A stretch of DNA of 64,000 nt from Arthrobacter sp042667405. Its GTDB lineage: Bacteria; Actinomycetota; Actinomycetes; Actinomycetales; Micrococcaceae. Within the stretch, counting starts at the first letter, position 1, and each line of letters opens with the position of its first letter. The notes under the pieces are model-generated. The model was given only the letters and a program-made list of their open reading frames with translations, had not been told where the DNA came from and searched no databases. The position numbers and the translations under genes were made by a program. Below are positions 26,229 to 34,499 of this stretch, piece after piece. The stretch covers positions 133,987 to 197,986 of the forward strand of contig NZ_JBHVAL010000007.1 of NCBI RefSeq assembly GCF_042667405.1, given 5' to 3'.

Positions 26229-26301
26229 TGGGCCCTGTGGGGATCGAACCCACGACCCACGGATTAAAAGTCCGATGCTCTACCAACTGAGCTAAAGGCC
26301 C
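26229..26301 (-). tRNA. tRNA-Lys (anticodon TTT)
   Basis: A 73-base cloverleaf read on the minus strand. The acceptor GGGCCTT pairs with AGGGCCC (one T-G wobble), D arm AGCTCAGTTGGTAGAGC, anticodon loop CTTTTAA giving UUU, and T arm GTGGGTTCGATCCCCAC. The 3' CCA is not encoded. A T-tract terminator follows within 10 bases. Confidence 0.95.
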
Positions 26302-26528
26302 TCCAGCTGTTGAAACAGCCATAAATACTGTACCCCAAGGTCAAGGCAGGTAAGGAACCCGGGGTGGGGTGCGCCGTCGTGACCTTCTTTAAACGAAACC
26401 ACGACGGCGACGCGCGGCGGCAGCGGCGTGTCGGCCCACGGGCGGCACCAAAGTGGGTCGTTGCGGTACACGAGCGCGCGAAACAACCGTTACTCGACCC
26501 CACCAGAGCACAGGAGTACGGTGAACTC

Positions 26529-27188
26529 ATGAGCGAACAGCAAGGATCACGTGCGTACGGCGGAGCAAACAGGCACCACAAGCCCAAGCCCTTTGCGCCC
26601 ATCGATTTCGAACCGTTTGCCGGCGGCGCGGACCCTGCGAGAGTGTCCGAGGCCGCACACCTCGCCGCCCAGGCGCTTGTTAAGCGGGGCCGGGACAGCG
26701 ACGACCCGAAGGTCACGCGCAGACTGGTGAAACTCGCCGACGAGCAGGGCCTCGATGCAATCGCCGAAATGTGGGCCGAGAGCCCGGCCCGCAGCCTGCC
26801 CGGCGCACTCTGGCGGCTGTATGCCCTCCGCGCGGCCACCATCCAGAACCCGGAGCGCATCTCTGTCTACTTCAGGGCCGGCCGCGACACAGCGCAGGTT
26901 TCCAACGTCGTGGCGGGCGCAGCCGAGCCACCGGGAGCCGAAGAAATGAAGACCATGGCGGATGCGATTTTGTCGGGCGCTTTCGACGGCGAGTTCGACG
27001 TCGCGCTGGAACGTTCCGCTGCATTCTGCCGCGTGGTGGCGCTCGGCCAGGCAACCCTCGCCGACGGCGCCGAGCACAGCAACGAAGGCCACGCGAGCAA
27101 GCTCACCCGCAACTCCCACCAGTTGGTGAAGACCGCCGAAGACCTCGAGCACGCGGCAAACGCGTGGCGGCTGGGCGAGTTGGACTAG
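26529..27188 (+). CDS. Conserved hypothetical protein, helical
   Basis: A 219-residue protein starting MSEQQGSRAYGGANRHHKPKPFAPIDFEPFAGGADPARV. It is rich in predicted helices (VSEAAHLAAQALVKRGRDSDD, LWRLYALRAATIQNPE, KTMADAILSGAFDGEFDVALERSAAFCRVV) and has no membrane segment or signal peptide. It looks like a soluble actinobacterial protein of unknown function. An in-frame extension back to 26364 exists but is Arg-rich and improbable. It lies next to the tRNA-Lys gene, transcribed away from it. Confidence 0.7.
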   Translation: MSEQQGSRAYGGANRHHKPKPFAPIDFEPFAGGADPARVSEAAHLAAQALVKRGRDSDDPKVTRRLVKLADEQGLDAIAEMWAESPARSLPGALWRLYALRAATIQNPERISVYFRAGRDTAQVSNVVAGAAEPPGAEEMKTMADAILSGAFDGEFDVALERSAAFCRVVALGQATLADGAEHSNEGHASKLTRNSHQLVKTAEDLEHAANAWRLGELD

Positions 27189-27271
27189 CGCGCCCGAAGG
27201 GCGAAACGTACCCACGCCCGGCCCGGACTGTCAATGTTGACTTAGCCAGCCAGACGGGGAAAACTAAAACT

Positions 27272-27355
27272 GGTGTCGAACCGCGAAACCCCCGGGCTTC
27301 AACTTATAGCCGCTTCGAGCGGCCTACCGCCGAGAGGCGTATCCGGTTCGGCACC
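27272..27355 (+). ncRNA. Candidate structured RNA (multi-stem element), function unknown
   Basis: A closing stem pairs GGTGTCGAACCG (27272-27283) with CGGTTCGGCACC (27344-27355) over 12 bp; the one non-Watson-Crick pair is U-G if read from the plus strand. Inside are two hairpins: GCCGCT-TCG-AGCGGC (27309-27323) and CGCC-GAGA-GGCG (27328-27339), the latter with a GNRA loop. ATTTTTA follows the closing stem, as in a terminator. It matches no RNA family I know and lies between two coding genes. Confidence 0.4.
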
Positions 27356-27373
27356 ATTTTTATGCCCGAAAGT

Positions 27374-27412
27374 GCTTTGCCCGGACCAGTACTGAGGCGG
27401 TCCGGGCAAAGC
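27374..27412. terminator. 14-bp perfect hairpin after the lipoprotein gene
   Basis: GCTTTGCCCGGACC and GGTCCGGGCAAAGC pair with an 11-base loop. It lies 10 bases beyond the lipoprotein stop on the minus strand and probably ends that transcript, though no T-tract follows. Confidence 0.65.
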
Positions 27413-27422
27413 GAGGCAGGCA

Positions 27423-28148
27423 CTACTTCAGCGTGACCGTGGTTTCGGCGGTTTCCTTCTTGTCGTGATCAAGGTCGCCGGCCGCGTTTTGCGGCGTCAT
27501 GGTCGCCTTGATCTCGGTTTCCTTGCCCGCGGTGTAGGCAAAGTTTTCAGCGATGTTGAACGACTCACCCGGCTTCAGCACGAATGGGTCCTTTTCCTTC
27601 AGCTTGATGCCTGTGCTGGTGAGGCCGTGCTTCTTGAACCCGTCACTGCTGGAGTCGGACGGCATGCCGCCCAGGTACTTCCAGTCCGTGTACTTGGCGC
27701 TGGGTGTCACGAGTGAGTGGCTCAGGGGAATATCGGCCGATGAGGTGTTGGTGACTACGTAGTTCACGTAGACGATCGGAGCGCCCTTCTTCAGCAGGTT
27801 CTCCTTGGTTTCCTTGTCCACGAACATGCTGTCCTTGGAGGCGACATCCGTGGCCACCTGGAAGACGTCGACAGAGAAGCTGTCACCCTTCATGCTGCCC
27901 AGCTTGTCCCCGGCGTCAGAAATGGGGAGGGCCCAGGAGGCAACCTTGTAGGTGCCGGAAGTGGTGCCTTCGGACGCTGCCGACGAGGCAGGCGAGGACG
28001 CTGACGTTGACGGGGACGCGGAAGAGGAGGACGACGACGATTCGGAACCTCCCGCCGTCGGACTGGATGCGGCGGCGCCACAAGCACTCAAGGCAAGCAT
28101 CCCTGCTGCCGCCAAAGCGGTGATCTTAGCTACGTTGTTGAAACGCAC
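27423..28148 (-). CDS. Putative lipoprotein with DUF4352-like domain
   Basis: A 241-residue exported protein. The signal peptide VRFNNVAKITALAAAGMLALSAC ends in a lipobox (LSAC), so Cys would be lipidated at the membrane. A Ser/Ala-rich linker follows, then a beta-rich domain (about 80-240) with YVNYVVTNTSSADIPLSHSL and LKPGESFNIAENFAY, resembling DUF4352/telomeric-repeat-factor-like folds. GTG 28148 is chosen because GGGGGAA precedes it and the signal peptide starts correctly. Function unknown. Confidence 0.75.
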   Translation of the reverse strand: MRFNNVAKITALAAAGMLALSACGAAASSPTAGGSESSSSSSSASPSTSASSPASSAASEGTTSGTYKVASWALPISDAGDKLGSMKGDSFSVDVFQVATDVASKDSMFVDKETKENLLKKGAPIVYVNYVVTNTSSADIPLSHSLVTPSAKYTDWKYLGGMPSDSSSDGFKKHGLTSTGIKLKEKDPFVLKPGESFNIAENFAYTAGKETEIKATMTPQNAAGDLDHDKKETAETTVTLK

Positions 28149-28324
28149 AGTTCCCCCATTGATTAGATTAATTAGTGGACGTCCCAAGTGTTGCATGGAT
28201 GCGCTGCGGCTTGCGATGGGGACAAGTTCCCGCGGCGCTCCGCAGGACCGGTAAAGTTGGGAGCGAAACGGATCGCGTCAAGTCAAGCCGGCCCGTGCCC
28301 ACCCGTCCCCAGCCCGGAAGCGAC

Positions 28325-28942
28325 ATGAAGCTGCGCCTTTTCCCCCAGGAACCCGCCGGGCTCGTACTGCTCGCGCAGATGGCCGGCGTCATCGTGGCCG
28401 CCACCGGGACGCTCTCCGAAATTCTTGGCGCCCCCGCCAGCGAGCACGAACGACTCGCAGAAGAGCTCCACGAGCATGAGTCCAAGTCGCTGGACCTGCA
28501 CTTCGCCCTCCTGACGCATATGCGCACCAGTTTCGTGAACCCCCTCCCCCGCGAGGACATGTACACCCTCTCCCGGCACCTCAACGAGGCCATGGAGAAG
28601 CTGGATGCTGCCGGCGACCTCGTGGCCATCTACAAGCTGGACCGGCTTCCCAAACGTGCCGCCGACCAGCTGGAGATCATCAGCCGGCAGGCCGAGCTGA
28701 CCGTGGACGCCATGCGGAAACTCGAAGACCTCGACGAACTTGAGGACTACTGGATCGAAATCCTCCGCCTGGCCAAGCGCGCAGAACGGACACACCGCAT
28801 CTGGGTAGCGGAGATGCTCAAGGACATGAAGTCGACGCAGTACGCACGGCACCGGGACATCGCCAACCAGCTGGTGGAAGTCACCAAGGACATGCGGAAG
28901 GTCGCCACCCAGGTAGGCAGCATCATCGTCAAGGAATCATGA
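28325..28942 (+). CDS. DUF47 family (PhoU-like) protein
   Basis: A 205-residue all-helical protein starting MKLRLFPQEP, with a long coiled helical bundle (HERLAEELHEHESKSLDLHFALLTHMRTSFVNPLPREDMYTLSRHLNEAMEKLD). The motif FVNPLPREDMYTLS is typical of DUF47/YkaA proteins, which are regularly encoded next to PiT phosphate transporters and are thought to control them. The next gene is exactly such a transporter, starting 1 base after this stop. Confidence 0.9.
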   Translation: MKLRLFPQEPAGLVLLAQMAGVIVAATGTLSEILGAPASEHERLAEELHEHESKSLDLHFALLTHMRTSFVNPLPREDMYTLSRHLNEAMEKLDAAGDLVAIYKLDRLPKRAADQLEIISRQAELTVDAMRKLEDLDELEDYWIEILRLAKRAERTHRIWVAEMLKDMKSTQYARHRDIANQLVEVTKDMRKVATQVGSIIVKES

Positions 28943-28943
28943 C

Positions 28944-29960
28944 GTGACCATCGCCGTCCTGGTCCTGGTAGTCGCTTTGGCCTCCGGGTTCGCGTTCCTT
29001 AACGGCTTCCGCGATGTCTCCAACGCCGTCGCCCTTTCAACGCGGACCCGCGCCCTTACGCCGTCGGTAGCCGTACTCCTGGCTGCTGTCTTCAACTTTG
29101 TGGGCGCCATGCTCAGCGGCACGTTCGTCCTGGCCTTCACGCAGTCGTGGATCACCCTGCCCCAGGGCACAGGTGGCCTCACCATGCTCGCCTCTGCCCT
29201 TGCGGCCTCCATATTGTGGGGAGTTTATGCGTGGTGGCGGGGTATTCCGCTGTCCTCCACGAACTCGCTGGTAGGTGGGCTCATCGGAGCCGGCGGCGCG
29301 AGCATCCTGGTAGGCGGAAACTCCGTCGGCGGTGTGGACGGCATCGTACTGACGCAGGTCGTGCTGCCGCTGGTCCTCTCCCCGTTGCTTGCTTTCGTGG
29401 CGGCCTATTTGCTGGTGTGGCCTGTGACGTGGGCGGCCCGCTATACGCAGCCGAATGTGGTGAACAGGCGCTTCCGGCGGGCGCAGGCCGTGTCCAGCGC
29501 GGCCGTGGCGTTCGGTCATGGCCTGCAGGACGGCCAGCGCACAGCAGCGGTCATTTTCCTTGCCGTTGTGGCAGCCGGGTTGTCAGGCGGTGACGACGTG
29601 CCCCTGTGGGTCCTGCTGCTAACGGCCGTTATGCTGACGGCGGGTACCCTGTTGGGTGGCTGGAGGATCTCGCACACGCTGGGCCACAAACTGATCCGGG
29701 TGGATCCACTGCGTGGATTCGTGGCCCAGACCCTGACGTCCGTCATGCTGTTTGTCGGCGCCATCGGTTTCCAGCTGCCGCTCTCCACCACACACACCCT
29801 CACGGCGTCGGTACTGGGCGGGGGCATCAACCAGCGGTTCCATACCGTCAACAGGCGGCTTGTTCGACGGATCCTGATGTTCTGGGTAGCCACTCCCCTG
29901 GTCACTGCGGCCGCGGCATTCATCCTGGAACTCGCCTTCTCCCCCCTCACCCACCTCTAG
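28944..29960 (+). CDS. Inorganic phosphate transporter, PiT family
   Basis: A 338-residue integral membrane protein with about ten segments. PiT signatures are present twice: FLNGFRDVSNAVALSTRTRAL near the N-terminus and AFGHGLQDGQRTAAVIFL in the second half, with the conserved Asn partly replaced by Gln in the latter. SSTNSLVGGLIGAG and STTHTLTASVLGGGI are further family motifs. It is a low-affinity metal-phosphate symporter, coupled to the DUF47 gene. The start is GTG. It converges on the high-affinity pst operon. Confidence 0.9.
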   Translation: MTIAVLVLVVALASGFAFLNGFRDVSNAVALSTRTRALTPSVAVLLAAVFNFVGAMLSGTFVLAFTQSWITLPQGTGGLTMLASALAASILWGVYAWWRGIPLSSTNSLVGGLIGAGGASILVGGNSVGGVDGIVLTQVVLPLVLSPLLAFVAAYLLVWPVTWAARYTQPNVVNRRFRRAQAVSSAAVAFGHGLQDGQRTAAVIFLAVVAAGLSGGDDVPLWVLLLTAVMLTAGTLLGGWRISHTLGHKLIRVDPLRGFVAQTLTSVMLFVGAIGFQLPLSTTHTLTASVLGGGINQRFHTVNRRLVRRILMFWVATPLVTAAAAFILELAFSPLTHL

Positions 29961-29961
29961 A

Positions 29962-30027
29962 CCCAACTGAGTAACAGCAAACGGCCCACTGAGCACTCAA
30001 TGGACCGTTTGCTGTTACTTAGTTGGG
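29962..30027. repeat. 27-bp near-perfect inverted repeat between convergent genes (hairpin 3)
   Basis: Arms 29962-29988 and 30001-30027 pair at 25 of 27 positions around 12 bases. It begins 2 bases after the PiT stop. It lacks a clear T-tract and sits next to a separate GC-rich terminator that serves the opposite operon, so it is probably the end of the PiT transcript. Confidence 0.8.
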
Positions 30028-30036
30028 CAACAAAAA

Positions 30037-30076
30037 ACGACGGCGGCCGTACCCCCAAGGCGACGGCCGCCGTCGT
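30037..30076 (-). terminator. Rho-independent terminator of the pst operon
   Basis: ACGACGGCGGCCGT (30037-30050) and ACGGCCGCCGTCGT (30063-30076) form a perfect 14-bp stem. On the minus strand TTTTTT follows directly. It lies 43 bases past the pstB stop. Confidence 0.9.
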
Positions 30077-30119
30077 TATGTGCCGACTCCCCCCATAGAA
30101 GCCGGAACCCGCGGAACCC

Positions 30120-30899
30120 TTATCCGAAGCGACCGGAGACGTAGTCTTCCGTGGCCTTCTGGGACGGGTTGTTGAAGATGGACGTGGTGTCGGCGAACTC
30201 GATGAGCTTGCCCGGCTTGCCGGTGCCTGCAATGTTGAAGAACGCGGTCTTGTCGGACACGCGGGCAGCCTGCTGCATGTTGTGGGTAACAATCACCACG
30301 GTGTACTGGTCCTTGAGCTCGTTGATGAGGTCTTCAACGGCCAGCGTGGAGATGGGGTCCAGGGCGGAGCAGGGCTCGTCCATGAGGATCACCTGGGGTT
30401 CGACGGCGATGGCGCGGGCGATGCAGAGTCGCTGCTGCTGGCCACCGGAGAGACCGGAGCCCGGCTTGTCCAGGCGGTCCTTGACCTCGTTCCACAGGTT
30501 GGCGCCGACGAGGGACTTCTCCACCAGGGCATCGGCTGCGCCCTTGGAGATCTTCTTGTTGTTCAGCTTCACGCCGGCCAGCACGTTGTCGCGGATGGAC
30601 ATGGTCGGGAACGGGTTGGGGCGCTGGAAGACCATGCCCACCTGGGTGCGGACGGTCACGGGGTCCACGCCGGGTCCGTACAGGTTGTCGCCGTCGAGCA
30701 GTACTTCGCCTTCGACGCGGGCGCCCGGGAGGACCTCGTGCATGCGGTTCAGCGTGCGGAGGAAGGTGGACTTGCCGCAGCCGGACGGGCCAATGAATGC
30801 CGTTACGGACTTGGCCTGGATGTTGATGTTGACGTCCTCGACGGCCAGGAAATTGCCGTAGTAGACATTCAGGTCTTTGACGTCGATGCGCTTGGACAT
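30120..30899 (-). CDS. pstB: Phosphate ABC transporter ATP-binding protein PstB
   Basis: A 259-residue ATPase with Walker A GPSGCGKST (about 36-44), the Q-loop region GMVFQRPNPFP, signature LSGGQQQRLCIARA, and Walker B VILMDEPCSALDP. The ending VSGRFG is typical of PstB. It powers high-affinity phosphate import with PstSCA. Last gene of the operon, 61 bases after pstA, with AAGGAACACC before the ATG. Confidence 0.96.
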   Translation of the reverse strand: MSKRIDVKDLNVYYGNFLAVEDVNINIQAKSVTAFIGPSGCGKSTFLRTLNRMHEVLPGARVEGEVLLDGDNLYGPGVDPVTVRTQVGMVFQRPNPFPTMSIRDNVLAGVKLNNKKISKGAADALVEKSLVGANLWNEVKDRLDKPGSGLSGGQQQRLCIARAIAVEPQVILMDEPCSALDPISTLAVEDLINELKDQYTVVIVTHNMQQAARVSDKTAFFNIAGTGKPGKLIEFADTTSIFNNPSQKATEDYVSGRFG

Positions 30900-30960
30900 G
30901 GTGTTCCTTTGTTCCTTGGGGGTTCTGGAAGTTTTTGAGCCTGCCGGAGGCGGCGGCCGG

Positions 30961-32064
30961 CTAACGGCCCGTCTTGGGAGCGAAGATGCGGGCGATGAGG
31001 CGTGCTCCGAGGTTCAGGAGCATCACCAGGATGATCAGCACCAGCGCCGCGCCCCAGGCACGCTGGTCGGACGGACCAGGGTTGGACGGCGACGTCGGGT
31101 TGAGGATCTGCGTGTAGATGAACGTGGGCAGCGAAGCCATCCAGCCGCCGAACACGTTGTTGTTGATGGTGGTGGCGAAACCGGCGGTTACGAGGATCGG
31201 CGCAGTTTCGCCGATAACGCGCGCGATCGCCAGGGTGACGCCGGAAGCGATACCGGAGATCGCCGTCGGAATAACCACCTTGGTGATGGTTCGCCACTTG
31301 CGTACGCCCAGCGCATAGGAGGCCTCGCGGAGCTCGTTCGGGACGATCTTCAGCATTTCCTCGCTGGAGCGGACCACCACCGGGATCATCAGGACGGAAA
31401 GCGCGACGGCGGCTACCGCACCGGTCTTGGTGCCGGGGCCCACAACGGCGAAGAAGAACGCTGCCGCGAAGAGGCCGGCCACGATCGACGGGATGCCGGT
31501 CATGACATCCACGAAGAAGGTGATTGCGCGGGCCAGCGGACGGTCGTTGCCGTATTCCACCAGGTAGATCGAGGTGAGCAGGCCAACGGGCACCGAGATG
31601 ACGGTTGCAAGGAGCGTGATCTGGATGGTGCCGATCAGCGCGTGATAGATGCCGCCGAGGACCTTCCCGCCCTCCTCGGCTGCCTTGTTGTCGAACGCGC
31701 CGGTGACACCGTTCATGGAGGTGCCAAGGAACCCAGGGGTAATGAGCCCGGGGATGCCGTTGATCAGCACCGTGACGATCACCGAGATCAAAGGCAACAA
31801 AGCGATCAGGAACGCACCTACAACGAGGCAGGTAGCCAGCTTGTCCTTGGCCTTGCGGGAACCCTCTACAACGCCGCTCCAGGAAACCAGACCGATGGCG
31901 AAGAGGATGGCCGAAACGATGCCCCAGCCGAAGGCGTTGAAGCCGATCAATGCCAGGATGGCCGCGCCGACAACGAGCGCGACAGCCAGGACGACGTAGG
32001 GCGCGAACTTGGGCAGTTGGCCCTTGGTGAGCGCGGAGCGCTTGCGGACTGCTGTGGCGGTCAT
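30961..32064 (-). CDS. pstA: Phosphate ABC transporter permease PstA
   Basis: A 367-residue permease with an N-terminal extension and eight or so membrane segments. The cytoplasmic EAA-like loop is EEMLKIVPNELREASYALGVRKWRTITKVVIP, and VGLLTSIYLVEYG and ARVIGETAPILVTAG are PstA landmarks. It forms the channel with PstC. Its ATG directly follows the pstC stop codon. Confidence 0.94.
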   Translation of the reverse strand: MTATAVRKRSALTKGQLPKFAPYVVLAVALVVGAAILALIGFNAFGWGIVSAILFAIGLVSWSGVVEGSRKAKDKLATCLVVGAFLIALLPLISVIVTVLINGIPGLITPGFLGTSMNGVTGAFDNKAAEEGGKVLGGIYHALIGTIQITLLATVISVPVGLLTSIYLVEYGNDRPLARAITFFVDVMTGIPSIVAGLFAAAFFFAVVGPGTKTGAVAAVALSVLMIPVVVRSSEEMLKIVPNELREASYALGVRKWRTITKVVIPTAISGIASGVTLAIARVIGETAPILVTAGFATTINNNVFGGWMASLPTFIYTQILNPTSPSNPGPSDQRAWGAALVLIILVMLLNLGARLIARIFAPKTGR

Positions 32065-32997
32065 TTAGTTGGCTCCCGAGAATTCTTTGTGCTTGGAGAT
32101 GATCCAGCGGGCGATCATGTTCACGCCAAGGGTGATGACGAACAGCACCAAGCCGGCAGCGATCAACGTGTTGACCTTCAGGCCGCTGGCCTCGGGGAAG
32201 TTCAGCGCAATCTCGGCGGCGATGGTCTGGTTGCCGGACTGGATCAGGCTGGCCGTAAGGACGCCGGAGGACAGCACCAGGGCCACGGCCATGGTTTCTC
32301 CGAGCGCGCGGCCCAGGCCAAGCATGACGGCGCTGATGATGCCCGGGCGGCCAAAGGGCAGCACAGCCATCTTGATCATTTCCCAGCGGGTGGCTCCCAG
32401 CGCCAGCGCGGCTTCTTCGTGCAGCTTGGGGGTCTGCAGGAAGATTTCGCGGGACAGGGAGGTGATGATGGGCAGGACCATGACCGACAGGACGATGCCT
32501 GCCGTGAGGATGGTCTTCCCGGTAGCGGAGGCCGGGCCTTGGAAGATCGGGATCCATCCGAGGTTGTTGGCCAGCCAGTCGTAGGCGGGGGAAATTTCCT
32601 TGGCCAGGAAGGCAGCACCCCACGCACCGTAGACAACGGAGGGGATGGCGGCCAGGAGGTCCACCACGTAACCGAGTCCGGCAGCGAGCCGGCGCGGTGC
32701 GTAATGCGAGATGAACAGTGCCACGCCGATGGCCACGGGCGTGGCGATGACCAGTGCGATCACAGCGGCGATCAGGGTGCCCACCACGATCGGAGCAATG
32801 TAGGCAAAGAAGCCGTGTCCGCCCTGGATGTCGGCGGGCGGGGCGGTGAGGGCCGGGATGGCCTGCACCACGAGGAACAACGCGACTCCGAAGAGGACCG
32901 CGAGAATAAGGCACCCTGCGGCCATGGCGGCCCCGGAGAAAACCTTGTCCCCGGCGCGTCCTGCGCCTCGGGAGGTTGTCAGGGAGTTGGTGGTCAC
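32065..32997 (-). CDS. pstC: Phosphate ABC transporter permease PstC
   Basis: A 310-residue permease with the PstC pattern IAAVIALVIATPVAIGVALFISHYAPRR, IPSVVYGAWG and an EAA-like loop SLSREIFLQTPKLHEEAALALGATRWEMIKMAVLP, then LGRALGETMAVALV. The start is taken as GTG 32997 because AAGGA lies 7 bases upstream; the upstream frame to 33075 encodes a non-conserved Arg/Pro stretch. It follows pstS by about 130 bases. Confidence 0.93.
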   Translation of the reverse strand: MTTNSLTTSRGAGRAGDKVFSGAAMAAGCLILAVLFGVALFLVVQAIPALTAPPADIQGGHGFFAYIAPIVVGTLIAAVIALVIATPVAIGVALFISHYAPRRLAAGLGYVVDLLAAIPSVVYGAWGAAFLAKEISPAYDWLANNLGWIPIFQGPASATGKTILTAGIVLSVMVLPIITSLSREIFLQTPKLHEEAALALGATRWEMIKMAVLPFGRPGIISAVMLGLGRALGETMAVALVLSSGVLTASLIQSGNQTIAAEIALNFPEASGLKVNTLIAAGLVLFVITLGVNMIARWIISKHKEFSGAN

Positions 32998-33128
32998 TTC
33001 ACGATCCTTCAGTCTGGAGTGAACTGGTCTTACACGGCTAAGTTCCCTGCCCCGCCCCGGTGGCGTTGCGGCCACCGGCGAACGGGACAGGGAACTTCAG
33101 TGTTCAGCCGTGCTCTTGGCGAAAGCCC

Positions 33129-34250
33129 TTAGGACTTGGCCTTGATGGTTTCGATTGCAGCCTTGGCCTTGTCCTGCAGCGTCTTGGAGAGCGGCGCGGA
33201 CTTTGCTGCGTCAGCGGCGGTCTTCTGGCCCTCGTCCGAAACGACATAGGTCTCGAAGGCCTTGACCAGGTCGGCAACAGCCTTGGTTTCGTACGTGGTG
33301 CAGACAACGTGGTACGAGACGAGCACTACCGGGTAGGCACCCGATACGGTGGTCTTGCGGTCCAGCTTGATGGCGACGTCGTTGCTGGCGCGGCCGTCAA
33401 CCGGCTTGCCTGCTTCAACAGCCTTGGCGGCAGCGTCTGCGGAGATCTTCACGAACTCTTCGCCGACCTTGATGGAGGCGGTGCCCAGCTTGCCGGAAAC
33501 TGCGGAGTCGTCAGCGTAGGTCACGGCACCGGGGGTGTCGGTGACGGTCTTCACGACGCCGGAGGTGCCCTTTGCGTTCTCGCCCTTCAGGGAGGCGGGC
33601 CAAACGCCTGCAGCCTTGTCCGTCCAGACCTCGGGTGCAGCGGATGCGAGGTAGTCGGTGAAGTTGGAGGTGGTGCCGGAGTCGTCAGAGCGGTTGACCG
33701 GGGTGACCTTGAGATCCGGCAGGGTGACGCCGGAGTTCAGGGCTGCGATGGCGGGGTCGTTCCAGTTGGTGATCTGGCCGCGGAAGATCTTGGCAACCGT
33801 AGCCGCGTCGAGCTTCAGTTCCTTGACATCGGGGATGTTGAAGGCGACGGCGATCGGGGAGATGTAGACCGGGATGTTGATGGCACCCTCAGGGCCGCAC
33901 TTGGCCTTGGAGGCGGCAAGCTCGTCGTCCTTCAGGTAGGCGTCGGAACCGGCAAACTGTGCCGAACCGTCGATGATGGCCTTGCGGCCTGCGCCGGAGC
34001 CGTCCGGGGAGTACTGGACCGTGGCGCCCTGGTTTGCGGAGGCGAAACCGGCCTTCCAGGCGTCCATGGCTGCGCCGGTGGAGGAGGCACCGATGCCGGT
34101 CAGGGTGCCCGTCACCTTGGTGCCGGCTGCTGCGGACTGGGATCCGCCAGTGGTGCCGGTTGCGTTGTCAGAACCGCAAGCGGTGAGCGCGAGTGCGCCT
34201 GCTGCGATGACCGCGAGTGCCGCGTTGCGGCCGAAGCGAGTTGCCTTCAC
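33129..34250 (-). CDS. pstS: Phosphate ABC transporter substrate-binding lipoprotein PstS
   Basis: A 373-residue protein with a lipoprotein signal peptide ending ALTACGS. The phosphate-binding landmarks are GIGASSTGAAMDAW, YSPDGSGAGRKAIIDGSAQFAGSDAYL and NRSDDSGTTSNFTDYL. It captures phosphate outside the membrane for PstCAB. First gene of the operon, with a PHO box about 130 bases upstream, so induction by phosphate starvation is expected. Confidence 0.96.
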   Translation of the reverse strand: MKATRFGRNAALAVIAAGALALTACGSDNATGTTGGSQSAAAGTKVTGTLTGIGASSTGAAMDAWKAGFASANQGATVQYSPDGSGAGRKAIIDGSAQFAGSDAYLKDDELAASKAKCGPEGAINIPVYISPIAVAFNIPDVKELKLDAATVAKIFRGQITNWNDPAIAALNSGVTLPDLKVTPVNRSDDSGTTSNFTDYLASAAPEVWTDKAAGVWPASLKGENAKGTSGVVKTVTDTPGAVTYADDSAVSGKLGTASIKVGEEFVKISADAAAKAVEAGKPVDGRASNDVAIKLDRKTTVSGAYPVVLVSYHVVCTTYETKAVADLVKAFETYVVSDEGQKTAADAAKSAPLSKTLQDKAKAAIETIKAKS

Positions 34251-34377
34251 TTGGATGTACCCCTTCCAGGGATTTCTCAGATGCGTTCCGAACGGAGATT
34301 TCGGCGTGCGCGAGCTGTGGACCGTTTTGTTCCTTTACTGAAGGTAAGGAGCGCAGGTAACGGGATCTGCGGTGGCA

Positions 34378-34395
34378 GGTGAACGGAAGGTGAAC
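34378..34395 (-). promoter_or_regulatory. PHO box (PhoP site) upstream of pstS
   Basis: On the minus strand GTTCACC occurs twice with an 11-base period (34395-34389 and 34384-34378), exactly the direct-repeat unit of actinobacterial PhoP boxes. A weaker GTTACC unit lies in the same phase at 34361-34356. The FUSC gene starts 104 bases away on the other strand. Confidence 0.75.
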
Positions 34396-34499
34396 GACGG
34401 CGGACCATTGGGTTATGTGTCGCGTGCCACCTTGAGTGGTTCCGCTGTTACGCTCGTCGTTCCCCGGCGGAACGTGGCCGGGGAAATAGACTGAAAGGC

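Noticed and set aside
26364..26528. N-terminal extension of the hypothetical gene at 26529
   Set aside because: The extra 55 residues are Arg-rich and out of character with the rest; the ATG at 26529 gives a natural start.
27272..27355. tRNA or tmRNA 3' end on the minus strand (a GGTTCGACACCA stretch)
   Set aside because: The TTCGA would lie inside a continuous 12-bp stem and no acceptor, D or anticodon arm can be formed, so it is not a tRNA-like end.
30877..33132. A 751-codon open frame on the plus strand across the pst genes, and a 681-codon minus-strand frame
   Set aside because: Both are shadows of pstA and pstC, which carry clear permease motifs. The shadow products are His/Arg/Gly-rich with no fold pattern.
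33060..34382. A 440-codon plus-strand frame opposite pstS
   Set aside because: Shadow of pstS, whose lipobox and phosphate-site motifs are unambiguous.
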